Assembly: GCF_009708005.2 (NCBI RefSeq)
Contig: NZ_CP052757.1
Coordinates: 1,426,001-1,490,000 of the forward strand
Source: Cellulosimicrobium protaetiae
Lineage (GTDB): Bacteria; Actinomycetota; Actinomycetes; Actinomycetales; Cellulomonadaceae
Length of the DNA stretch: 64,000 nt
Direction of reading: 5' to 3'
In this document: positions 26,913 through 37,400 of the stretch, piece by piece
How the letters are laid out: each line of letters begins with the position of its first letter
Position numbering within the stretch: position 1 is the first letter of the stretch
Notes under the pieces: generated by a model
Told to the model about the DNA's origin: nothing
The model's input: only the letters and a program-made list of their open reading frames with translations
The model's database searches: none
Position numbers and translations under genes: made by a program

Positions 26913-27932
26913 ATGTCCCGCACCCGACCCACCACCCGCCCGACCCGTCCCGGACGGGCGGCCGCGCTGCTGCTCGCCCCGGCCATCGCCGCCGCCCTCG
27001 TCGTGAGCGGGTGCGCGCCCACGACGGACGCGGGCGAGCCCGCGTCGACCGCGGCGGAGTCCGCGACCCGCACGGTCGAGACCGCCTTCGGCGAGGTCAC
27101 GATCCCGGCCGACCCGCAGCAGGTCGTCGCGCTCGAGGGCGGCACCGGGCCGCTCCTGGAGGCGGGCATCGTCCCGGTCGCTACCGCCGACGGGGACTGG
27201 CCCGACTCGTTCCTGCCCGCCGAGTACGAGCAGGTCGCGGACCTGCCGATCGTGCTGGGCGCGGACGGCTGGGACTACGAGAAGATCGCCTCGCTCCAGC
27301 CCGACCTCATCGTCGGGTTCGTGCGCGGCGGCAAGGAGGAGGAGCTCAGCGCCGAGAAGCACGCGGAGTACGACAAGCTCTCGCAGATCGCGCCGACCGT
27401 CCTCGTCCGGGCGACCGGCTCGGCGACGGTGAAGGACGCGTCGCTCGAGATCGCGAGCGCGCTCGGCGCGGGCGAGGAGGCCGAGGCGACCAAGGCGGAG
27501 TACGACGCCCGGGTCGCCGAGCTGCGCGACACGTACGGGGACGTCATCGCCGCGAACACGTTCGCGGCCGTCGACTCGTTCGAGGAGGTCACGGTCTACT
27601 CCCAGATCTCGTGGCTCGGTGGCATCCTCGACGACCTCGGGGCCCCGCTGCCCGAGGTCGTGGCGGACGAGACCGCGGAGAACGCCGCGTTCCTCTCCTA
27701 CGAGCAGCTCGGGCAGATCGCGGACGCGACCGTCGTGCTCACCGAGCAGACCGTCGACGGCGCACCCGGCCCCGGCGCCGAGGAGCTCGCCGCGGCCTCG
27801 ACGTACCAGGAGCTCCCGGCCGTCCAGGCGGGGCACGCCTACGGCGTCCGGTACTTCTTCGCCGACCGCTACAGCCTGGCCCTCGACGTCCTCGACCAGC
27901 TCGAGGTCGTGCTCCAGGACCTCCAGGGCTGA
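26913..27932 (+). CDS. Ferric-siderophore-binding lipoprotein
   Basis: FepB/FecB-type binding protein (339 aa) presenting the ferric siderophore to the permease on the cell surface. It has an N-terminal twin-arginine-poor, hydrophobic signal and lipobox VVSGC (Cys34). Segments [45 protein letters not shown] and [20 protein letters not shown] belong to the class III periplasmic-binding fold. A 65-bp gap precedes it, containing two imperfect copies of a GACCGCCCCGGTCACCACC-like unit and an AGGAGA ribosome site. The stop shares one base with the start of the first NRPS gene. Confidence 0.92.
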   Translation: MSRTRPTTRPTRPGRAAALLLAPAIAAALVVSGCAPTTDAGEPASTAAESATRTVETAFGEVTIPADPQQVVALEGGTGPLLEAGIVPVATADGDWPDSFLPAEYEQVADLPIVLGADGWDYEKIASLQPDLIVGFVRGGKEEELSAEKHAEYDKLSQIAPTVLVRATGSATVKDASLEIASALGAGEEAEATKAEYDARVAELRDTYGDVIAANTFAAVDSFEEVTVYSQISWLGGILDDLGAPLPEVVADETAENAAFLSYEQLGQIADATVVLTEQTVDGAPGPGAEELAAASTYQELPAVQAGHAYGVRYFFADRYSLALDVLDQLEVVLQDLQG

Positions 27933-30900
27933 TGACGACCTCGACCACCGCCCCCGACGCCGCGCGCACGACCAGCGGGGGGACCAGCACCGCGCGGACC
28001 GCCGTCGGCCTCCCCCTGACGAGCGCGCAGCTCGGCGTCGTCGGGGCGCAGCTCGTGCGCCCCGCCACGACGGCGTACGCGGTGGGCGAGGTCGTCGAGA
28101 TCTCCGGCGACCTCGACACGGCGGTGCTCGCGCTCGCCGTGGAGATCGTCGTCGGCGAGACGGAGGCGCTGCGGACGTCGTTCGACGTGTCCGACGGCGT
28201 GACGCAGGTCCTGCACCCGGCGCCCGTTCCCGGTGCGGGGCGGGCCGGGGCGGGTGTCTCGTCGGGTGTCCGGGTGCTCGACCTGTCGGCGGACCCGGAC
28301 GCCCGGTCCCGCGCGGCGGCGCTCGTGGAGGCGGACCGCGTGCGGCCCTTCGACCTCGCCGTGCCCGGCCTCGCCCGGCAGACGATCGTGCGGGTCGACG
28401 CCGGGACGGTGTGGTGGTCGGTCGTCGCGCACCACGCGATCCTCGACGCCTACGGCATCACGCTCGTCCTGCGGCGGGTCGCCGAGGTCGTCACGGCGCT
28501 CGCGTCCGGCCGCGCCGTGGGGCCGAGCCCGTTCGGCCGCCTCGCCGACGTCGTGGCGGAGGAGTCGCGCTACGCCGCGTCCGCCGAGCGCGGGCGCGAC
28601 GGGTCGCTCTGGCGGTCCCGGCTCGCGGCGCTCGGGAACGCGGGTCCCGGTCGCTTCGCGGACCGGCCGGAGACCACGGGCGCGCCGGGGGACGTGCCGG
28701 ACGACGCCGTCGTGCGCGTGGTGCTCGACCAGGGCTGCCCGGTCGGGCCGCTCGAGGCGGTCGCGGCACGGTCCGGCGGGGGATGGCCCGACGTCGTCGC
28801 GGCCGCCCTCGCGGTGCACCTGGCCCTGGTCTCCGGGCGCCGGCACGTCGCGCTGGGGATGCCCGCGATGAACCGCATGGGGTCGGTCGCCGCGACCGTC
28901 CCGACGATGCGCGTGAACGTGCTGCCCGTCGTGGTCGACGCCGCGCCGGGGCAACGGCTCGACGCGCTCGTCGGGCAGGTGCGCGAGCGCGTCGGCGAGC
29001 TGCGCCGCCACGGGCGCTACCCCGCCGAGCAGATCGCGCGCGACACGGGCGGCCCCGTGACGGCGGCCGAGCTCAACGTCAAGCTGTTCGACCACGACCT
29101 GCGCTTCGGCGCGGCGACCGGTCGGCTGCGCAACGTCGCCGAGGGGCCGGTCGACGACCTCGCGGTCTCGGTCGCGCGCGTGCCCGGGCCGGGCGGGGAC
29201 GAGCTGCGCCTCACGGGCACCGCGCCCGCACGGCTCTTCACGGCCGACGACGTCGCGGCGCGCCTGCGCGAGCTCGCCCACCTGCTCGGGGCGGTCGGCC
29301 GGGCGGCGCCGGACGCGCGGGTCGGGAGCCTCGGCCTGGCGGACGCCGCGGCCGAGGGGGAGGCGCTCGCACGCTCGCGCGGCCCCGAGCCGGAGGAGGA
29401 CGCCCCGCCGCTCGCCGGGGCGCTGTTCGACCGGGCCGTCGCCCTGCGCGGCGACGCCGTCGCGCTCGTCGCGCGCGAGACCTCGACGTTCCGCGAGCTC
29501 GACGACGCGGTCGCCCGGCTCGCGGGCCGCCTCGTCGCGGCGGGGGCGGGGCCCGAGACGCTCGTCGCCATCGACCTGCCGCGCGGGACCGACTACGTCG
29601 TGACCCTGCTCGCGCTGCACCGCTGCGGTGCGGCCGCGCTCCTCCTCGACGACCGGAACCCGCCCGCACGGCGCCTCGCGCTCGCCGACCGGCACGAGGC
29701 GCGCCTCGTCGTCACCGAGCCCGCTGCAACCGCTGCGCCCGCCGAGTCCGCGGTGCCCGCCGAGTCCGCAGTGCCTGATGTGCCCGCCGCGAGCCTGTGG
29801 GCGGGGAGGCGCGTCGTCGCGCCCCGCGAGGGGATCGCGCCGCGGGACGCCGCGTCGTCGGACGGGGTGCCACGGGACGAGGCCGCCGGGGCGGAGACCG
29901 TCCCGCTGCGGCACGCGCTCGACGTGCCGCGCGACGCGCTCGCGTACGTCCTGCACACGTCCGGATCGACGGGCGAGCCGAAGGCCGTCGGGGTCAGCCA
30001 CGGCGCGCTCGCGCGCTTCCTCGCGCACCACCGGGCCCACGTCGTGCCGCGGGTCGAGGACGAGGTCCAGCGCGTCGCGCAGACCATGCCTCTCGTGTTC
30101 GACGGCTCGTGGGACACGCTCCTCGCGCTCCTGCTCGGGCACGAGCTGCACCTCCTGGACGTCGAGCAGTACCGCGACCCCGCGACGCTCGTCGACCTCG
30201 TCGTCGAGCGCGGCATCCACCGGATCGACCTCACCCCGACCGTCATGTCCGCCGTCGTGGACGCCGGGCTGCTCGACCGCGAGCACCGGCTGCGGACCGT
30301 GTCCGTCGGTGGGGAGGCGTGCCCGCCCGCCCTGTGGTCCACGCTCCGGGCGCAGCCGGGGCTCGCCGTCCTCAACCTCTACGGGCCGACCGAGTACACG
30401 GTCGACGCCGTGGGCGCGCGCGGCACGGACTCGGCCGAGCCCGTGATCGGGCGCCCGCTCACCGCGACCGCGGCGCTCGTCCTCGACCAGCACCTGCGCC
30501 CCGTGCCGGACGGCGTCGTCGGCGAGCTCTACCTCGCGGGCCCCCAGCTCGCGCGCGGGTACCTGCGCCGCCCCGACCTCACCGCCGAGCGGTTCGTCGC
30601 GTCGCCGTTCGGCGCGCCCGGCGAGCGCATGTACCGCACGGGCGACCTCGCGCGCCGCACGCCCGACGGGCTGCTCCACTACGTCGGCCGGCGCGACCAG
30701 CAGGTCAAGATCCGCGGGTTCCGCGTCGAGCCTGGCGAGACCGAGGCGGCCCTGCTCGCGCTGCCGGGCGTCGGGCAGGCCACGGTCCAGGTCCGGGGGT
30801 CCGCGCTCGGCGCGCGCCTCGTGGCGTACGTCGTGCCGGGCCTCGGCCACGAGGCCGACGCCCACGCCGTCTCCGAGCCGGACGGCGACGGCGAGCCGAC

Positions 30901-31471
30901 GGGGGAGGGCGTGCGGGCCGCGCTCGCGCAGGTTCTCCCCGAGCACCTCGTGCCGTCCGCCGTCGTCGTGCTCGACGCGCTCCCGCTGACGACCAACGGC
31001 AAGCTCGACGTCGCGGCCCTGCCCGACCCGTCGCCGTCGTCGGCAGGACTCGCCGGTCTCCCGGGCGACGGCGCGGCCCCGGGCACCGGGCACGCGCCGA
31101 CCGCGGCCGAGGCGGCCGTCGCAGCCGCGTTCGCGTCGGCGCTCGACGGCGGCCACGTGCCGCCGGACGCCGACTTCTTCGCCCTCGGAGGCGACAGCAT
31201 CCGCGCGATCCACGTCGTCGCCCGGCTCCGGGAGGCGGGCTGGGGGTCGAGCGTCCAGGACGTCTTCGAGCAGCGCACGGTCGCGGCCGTCGCCGCGCGG
31301 CTGCACCCGATCGCCCCGCCCGCCGACGCGCCGACCGCTCCACAGGGAGACGACGGCGCCGGCTCGACCCGACCCGTCCAGGCACCGCTCCTCGACCTCG
31401 CTCCTGGCGACCTCGACCGGCTGGGCGCCCTCCTCGGCGACCGCCGACGGACACGGAAGGCACGACCATGA
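27932..31471 (+). CDS. NRPS 1: condensation-adenylation-carrier (C-A-T)
   Basis: An 1179-aa single-module synthetase expected to join dihydroxybenzoate to the first amino acid. Domains: C at about 28-430 with HHAILDA (His167, His168; Ala replaces the usual final Gly); A at about 490-1000 with [10 protein letters not shown] at 675, [11 protein letters not shown] and TGDLARR; T at about 1055-1125 with GGDSI, Ser1089. Pocket residues by alignment to GrsA read D-G-D-D-S-G-L-V-D plus the A10 Lys. The three extra Asp suggest a cationic substrate such as Arg, Orn or Lys (inference). The C domain follows the aryl carrier gene, so it is probably a starter C domain. A short Pro/Ala repeat lies inside the A-domain near residues 595-612. 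The TGATG junction couples it to the binding-protein gene. Confidence 0.93.
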   Translation: MTTSTTAPDAARTTSGGTSTARTAVGLPLTSAQLGVVGAQLVRPATTAYAVGEVVEISGDLDTAVLALAVEIVVGETEALRTSFDVSDGVTQVLHPAPVPGAGRAGAGVSSGVRVLDLSADPDARSRAAALVEADRVRPFDLAVPGLARQTIVRVDAGTVWWSVVAHHAILDAYGITLVLRRVAEVVTALASGRAVGPSPFGRLADVVAEESRYAASAERGRDGSLWRSRLAALGNAGPGRFADRPETTGAPGDVPDDAVVRVVLDQGCPVGPLEAVAARSGGGWPDVVAAALAVHLALVSGRRHVALGMPAMNRMGSVAATVPTMRVNVLPVVVDAAPGQRLDALVGQVRERVGELRRHGRYPAEQIARDTGGPVTAAELNVKLFDHDLRFGAATGRLRNVAEGPVDDLAVSVARVPGPGGDELRLTGTAPARLFTADDVAARLRELAHLLGAVGRAAPDARVGSLGLADAAAEGEALARSRGPEPEEDAPPLAGALFDRAVALRGDAVALVARETSTFRELDDAVARLAGRLVAAGAGPETLVAIDLPRGTDYVVTLLALHRCGAAALLLDDRNPPARRLALADRHEARLVVTEPAATAAPAESAVPAESAVPDVPAASLWAGRRVVAPREGIAPRDAASSDGVPRDEAAGAETVPLRHALDVPRDALAYVLHTSGSTGEPKAVGVSHGALARFLAHHRAHVVPRVEDEVQRVAQTMPLVFDGSWDTLLALLLGHELHLLDVEQYRDPATLVDLVVERGIHRIDLTPTVMSAVVDAGLLDREHRLRTVSVGGEACPPALWSTLRAQPGLAVLNLYGPTEYTVDAVGARGTDSAEPVIGRPLTATAALVLDQHLRPVPDGVVGELYLAGPQLARGYLRRPDLTAERFVASPFGAPGERMYRTGDLARRTPDGLLHYVGRRDQQVKIRGFRVEPGETEAALLALPGVGQATVQVRGSALGARLVAYVVPGLGHEADAHAVSEPDGDGEPTGEGVRAALAQVLPEHLVPSAVVVLDALPLTTNGKLDVAALPDPSPSSAGLAGLPGDGAAPGTGHAPTAAEAAVAAAFASALDGGHVPPDADFFALGGDSIRAIHVVARLREAGWGSSVQDVFEQRTVAAVAARLHPIAPPADAPTAPQGDDGAGSTRPVQAPLLDLAPGDLDRLGALLGDRRRTRKARP

Positions 31472-34400
31472 GCACGACCGACAGCATCGAGGCCGTCTGG
31501 CCGCTCACCGCGCTGCAGCGCGCGCTCACCGCGCACGCCGGGCTCGCGGCCGACGGGCGGGACCCGTACGTGGGCCAGACCCTCGTCGAGCTGCGCGGCC
31601 CGCTCGACGGCCCCGCGCTCGAACGGGCCCTGGACGTGCTCCTCGTCGCGCACCCCAACCTGCGCGCGGGGTTCGCCGTCGACGACGACCTCGACCCGGT
31701 GCAGTTCGTCCCGGCCCCGGGCGCGGCCGAGGTCTCCTGGTACGACGCCCCGGCCCCGGCTCTGGTCGCGGCTCCGGCTCTGGCCCCCGCCCCGGACGCG
31801 GCCCCGGAGGCGGCTCGGGCCCTGGCTCCGGCCGAGGTCACGGACGTCTCGACGCGACCCGGGGACGCGGCCGACGTGGTGCGTGACGCGACGCGGAGCG
31901 CCGCGACGGCCGAGCGCGCGCTCCCGTTCGACCCGGCCGACCCGCCGCTCGTGCGGTTCGCCGTCGTCGTGCTCGCGCCCGATCACCACGTGCTCGTCGT
32001 CACCGCGCACCATCTCGTGCTCGACGGCTGGTCCGTCCCCGTCCTCGTGCGGGAGGTCGCGCGGCTGTACGGGATCGAGACCGGCGCTGACGCGGCGACC
32101 GGGCTCGCGCCCGCCCGCGGCCGGTTCGCGGACCACCTCGTGTGGCTCGGGCAGCAGGACCCGGACGCCGCGCGCGCCCACTGGCGTGCAGCGCTCGCCG
32201 ACGTCGACCCGTCGCCCTGGCCGGCGACGACGACGTGGGCCGACGCACGGTCGGACACTGGGTCGAGCGCAGGGTGCGGCACCGGGTCCGACACCGACAC
32301 CGGGTCCGGTACGACGTCCGATACCGGGCCCGACACCGGGTCTGGCACCCGGTCCGGCCCCGGGTCGAGCGCCGAGGCAGGGTCCACCGAGACGGGCCCC
32401 GTGGGCGCCGACACCGCCACGACCAGCGGCAGCCTCGCGGCGGGGGCGGTCGAGGCCGTCGTGACGGGGGCCCGGCGCCAGGGCGTGACGCCCGCGACGC
32501 TCGTGCGGGCGGCGTGGGGCCTCGTGGTCGCCGCCTACGCGGGGACGACGCACGCGACGTTCGCCGTGCCCGTCGCGCTCCGCAGCCCGGAGGTCCCGCA
32601 CGCCGACGAGATCGTCGGGATGCTCACGGAGACCGTCGTCGGCCGGGTCGACGCCGACGCCGCGACGACGCTGGGCGACGTCGTCGCCGCCCATGCCGCG
32701 CGGTGGAACGCGTCGTGGCCGCACCAGCACGTCGGTCTCCACGGTATCCAGGCCGCGACGGGGTCCGAGACGCCGGTCGCCACGACGCTCGTGTCGTTCG
32801 AGCACGCACCGACCGCGCCGGTGGCGGTGACGTCGCCCGGCGGCGCGCCCCTGACCCTGCACGTCGTCGCGACGCGCGACGCCACGCACTTCCCGCTCGC
32901 CCTGGCCGTCGAGGCCCGCGACGACGCGTGGCGGCTCGAGCTCGACGTGCGAGCCGACGTGCTCGGCGCGGCGGGTGCCCGCGCGCTGCTCGCGGCCTTC
33001 GAGCGGACGCTCCTCGCGGTCGCCACGACGCCCGAGGCCCGCGTCGCGAGCCTCGTCCTCGTCCCGCCGCGGCACGCGGCGAGCGCCGACGGCGACACGG
33101 CGACCACCGACGGCGACACGGCGACCGCCGACGGCGACACGGCGACCGCCGACGCGGACGTGCCGCCGCTCGTCACCGACGTGCTCGCGGCGTCGATCGC
33201 GCGCGACCCGCAGGCGTGCGCGCTCGTCGTGGGGGACCGGCGCTGGACGTTCGCCGAGCTCGACCTCGCGGTCACCCGTGCCGAGCGCCGTCTCGTCGCG
33301 TGCGGGGCGCGGCCGGGCGACGCGCTCGCGATCGACCTCCCGCGCGACGAGCGGATCGTCCACGTCATCCTCGCGGCACTGCGGCGGGGGCTGGCGGTGA
33401 CACCCCTGCCGCACGGCGCGCCCGAGCGCCGCACCCACGTCCTGCGTCTCAGCCGCGCGCGCCTCCTGTGGGACGAGTCCGGTCCGCGGCCGCTCGGCGC
33501 CGACGGGGCGACGAGCGCCGTGTCGACGAGCGCCGCCGACGGGTCCGACCGCCCGACTGAGCTCGCACCCGCACCGGACGCCGCGACGCTGCGCGCGTGC
33601 GTGGGCAGCATCATCTTCACGTCCGGCTCGACCGGGGAGCCCAAGGGCGTCGCCGTCGGCCAGGACGCGCTCGCGCACCTGCTCGACCGGCACCGGTCCG
33701 AGCTGTACCCGCCGGGCGAGCGGCTCCGGGTCGCGCACACGGCCGCGTTCTCGTTCGACGCGCACTACGACGCGTTCCTCGCGCTCGCGGCCGGGCACGA
33801 GCTGCACGTGCTCGACGAGGACGTGTTCCTCGACCCGGTCGCGCTACGCGAACACGTGGCCGAGCACGGGATCGACTACCTCGACCTCACCCCGACCGTG
33901 TGGTCCGCGCTCCTCGCGGGCGCCGAGTGGACGTCGCTGCCGCGGATCTGCGTCGCGGGCGGGGAAGCCTTCGGGCCCGCGCTCTGGACCCGGATGCGCG
34001 CGCTCGCGGCACCCACAGGGGCGCGCGTCGTGAACCTCTACGGACCGACCGAGGCGACCGTCGACGCGCTCGCGGCCGACGTCGCGGACACGCCCGAGCC
34101 CGTCGTCGGGCACCCGGTGGGCCGCACGCAGGCCATGGTGCTCGACGCCGCGCTGCGCGAGGTCCCGGCCGGGACCGTGGGCGAGCTGTACCTCGCGGGT
34201 CCCCAGCTCGCCGAGGCGTACCTGGGCCGCGCGGGGCTGACCGCGAGCCGGTTCGTCGCACGTCCCGGCGGGGCGCCCGGCGGGCGCATGTACCGCACGG
34301 GCGACCTCGCCCGCCGCGCCGAGGACGGCACGCTGAGCCTCCTCGGGCGCAACGACGACCAGATCTCGCTCCACGGGTTCCGGATCGAGCCGGGCGAGGT

Positions 34401-37400
34401 GGAGCAGGCGCTCGTCGCGCTCGACGGCGTCGCCGAGGCAGCGGTGGCGCTCGCCGACCACCCGCGCTGGGGCAGCCGCCTCGTCGCGTACGTGACGGCG
34501 TCGGGCGACGACCTCGACACCGCCGCGCTGCACGCCCGGGCGGCCGAGCGCCTCGCGCGGCACCTCGTGCCGACCGCGTTCGTCGTGCTCGACGCCCTGC
34601 CGCTGACCCGCCACGGCAAGCTCGACCGTCGTGCGCTGCCCACCCCCGGGTGGGACGGGGCGCCGGCGCGCGCGGACGGGACCGAGGCGGCGGCACCCTC
34701 GCCGCTCGAGGCGCGGGTCCTCGCCGCGGCCGTGCGCGTGCTCGGGGAGGACGCCCTCGGCCCGGACGACAGCTTCTTCGCCGCGGGCGGCGACAGCATC
34801 GACGCGCTCCAGCTCGTCGCGGCGCTGCGCCGCGAGGGCCTGGCACTCGCCCCCGCGGACCTGTTCGCCGCGCGCACGCCCCGCGAGATGGCGCGCCGCG
34901 TGCGGCAGGAGGGCACGGCGCCGGGATCGGCGCAGGCCGGGACGACGCCGGACGGCACCGCGGTCGCCGGGCGCCACGGGGCGTCGGGCGACCGGGACGC
35001 CGTGCTCGTCCCGCTGACCGCCGCCCAGGCCGCGGCGTTCGAGGACCACGTGCGGGCCGTGGTCCCGGGCGCGACGCGCGTCGTCGACGTGCTGCCGCTG
35101 ACCCCGGCTCAGCTCGGCATGGTCGCGGAGGGCGCGCGCGACGCCGACGACGCCTACCGCACGACGACCCGCTTCACGGTCCGCGGGCTGGGCGACGACG
35201 GCCCGGCACGAGTCGCCGAGGCCGTGCAGGCGCTCCTGCGCCACCACCCCGTCCTGCGCGGCGGCGTGCTCCAGCTCGACCTGCCCGCGCCCGTCCTCGT
35301 CGTCCCGGACCGGGCCACGGCGCCCGTCGACGTGCACGACGGGCGGGGCCTCACCGCGGCGGACCTGGCCCGCCTCGTCGACCGGGTCGACCTCGACGCG
35401 CGGTCGCGACCCGTCGACCTGTCGCGCGCCCCGCTCGTGTCGGCCGCGGTGGTCCGCAGCGCCGACGAGCTCGTGCTCGTCCTCGCGATGCACCACCTGC
35501 TCACCGACGGCTGGTCCGTCCCGCTCCTCGCGGCCGACCTGCGGGCCACGCTCGCCGCGCCCGAGCCTGAGGAGGTGAAGCACCCGGCGCCGGACGCGGT
35601 CGCTGGGCGCGCGCCGTCGTTCCGCGACTACCTGGTGTGGCTGCGTGACGCCGAGCCCCGCCGCGACGAGGTCGAGGCGCGGTGGCGCGCGGAGCTCGCG
35701 GGGGTCGACGCGCCGTCGCTCCTCGCGGGGACGCACCCCCGCACGGCGGGACTCACGACGGACCGCATGTCGGACGGCGGCGGCACCGGTAGCGCTGGCA
35801 GCGTCGACGACGACGTGGACGCCGGCGCGCGGGACGTCGCGGTCGTGCCCGTCGACGCAGGGACCGTTCGTGCGGCGGCGCGGCGGGCCGAGGTCACGCC
35901 CGCGACGGTCGTCCAGACGGCGTGGGGCCTCGTGGTCGCGGCGCTCACCGGCCGGTCCGAGGCGCTCGTCGGCTCGACCGTCGCCGGCCGCCCGACCGAC
36001 CTCGACGGCGTGGACGAGGTCGTCGGGATGTTCCTCGCGACGTCGCCCGTCCGGGTTCCGGCGGGTGACCACCGGAGCGCGGACGCCCTGCTGCAGGACG
36101 TCCAGCGACGCCAGGCGGGGCTGCTCGACGCGCACCACGTCGGGCTCGCGTCGATCGCGCGGGTCGCGGGGCACCGGCTCTTCGACACGCTCGTCGTCGT
36201 CGAGAGCTACCCGCGCGACGCGACGGGCGGACCCTCCGGCCCGGTCGACGTCGTCGCGACCGGCGGTCACGACGCGACGCACTACCCCGTGACGGTCACC
36301 GTCCTGCCGGAGCCCGCGGGAGCGGCGGACGACGGGCAGCCCGGCCTGACGATCGAGGTCGAGACGCGGCCGGACACGCTCGACCCGGCCGTCGCCGCCG
36401 TGCTCCCGGGTGCGCTCGCGCGGGCGCTCGGACACCTCGCGTCCGGGGGCGACCTCCCGGCTGCGGACGACCTCGTCGGCACCGTCCGCGTCCCCGCCGG
36501 CGTCGACGCAGCCGACGAGGGGGACACCGGACCGTCCGCCGCGACGGACACCCGACCCTCGGGCGTCGACGGCCGGATCGCCACCGCCGTCCGGACGACC
36601 ACCGACGGCCGGACCACCACGGACGTCCCGACGACCACCGACGACCGGACCGCTGCCGACAGCCCGGACGACGCGCACGAGCGCACCGAGCGCGTCCGGC
36701 AGGTGCTCGGTCGGGTCCTCGGGGCCGACGTCGCCCCGACGACCGACTTCTTCGCCGCGGGCGGGGACAGCATCACGGCGATGCAGCTCGTCGGCGCGCT
36801 GCGCGGGGCGGGGCTCGTCGTGACGGTCGGCGCTGTCTTCACGGCGCGGACCGCCGCGGGCATCGCCCGCGTCGCGAGCCTGGTCGAGCCGCCGGTCGGC
36901 CCGACGGACGGGCCGACCCCCGCACCGTCCCGGACGCCGTCCGGTGGACCGGGCGCCGAGGACTGCGGCGCGCGCGCGGACGTGGCGCTCGCGGAGACCG
37001 GCGACGCGCCGCTCCTGCCCGCGCTCGCGTGGCTCGTCGAGACCGGTGGCGACCACCGGGGCTTCGTCCAGGTGCGCGTGCTCCGCACCCCCGCCGACCT
37101 CGGCGAGGACGTGCTCCGCGCGGCGCTCGCGCGCCTCGTCGCCGCCCACGGGGCGCTGCGCCTCACGCTCCGCGACGGGCGCGCACGGGTCGCCGACGTC
37201 GCGTCGCCCGAGTGCGACGGCGTCCCCGATGTCCTGCGCCTCGCGGACGAGCAGGGCCTGGGCGAGGCCGTGCGCGCCGCGGCCGCCGAGATCGACCCCG
37301 CGGTAGGGCACGTGCTCCGCGCGGCGTGGGACCGCGACGGGCGCCGGCTCGCGCTCGTGGCGCACCACGTCGCGGTCGACGCCGTGTCCTGGCGCGTCCT

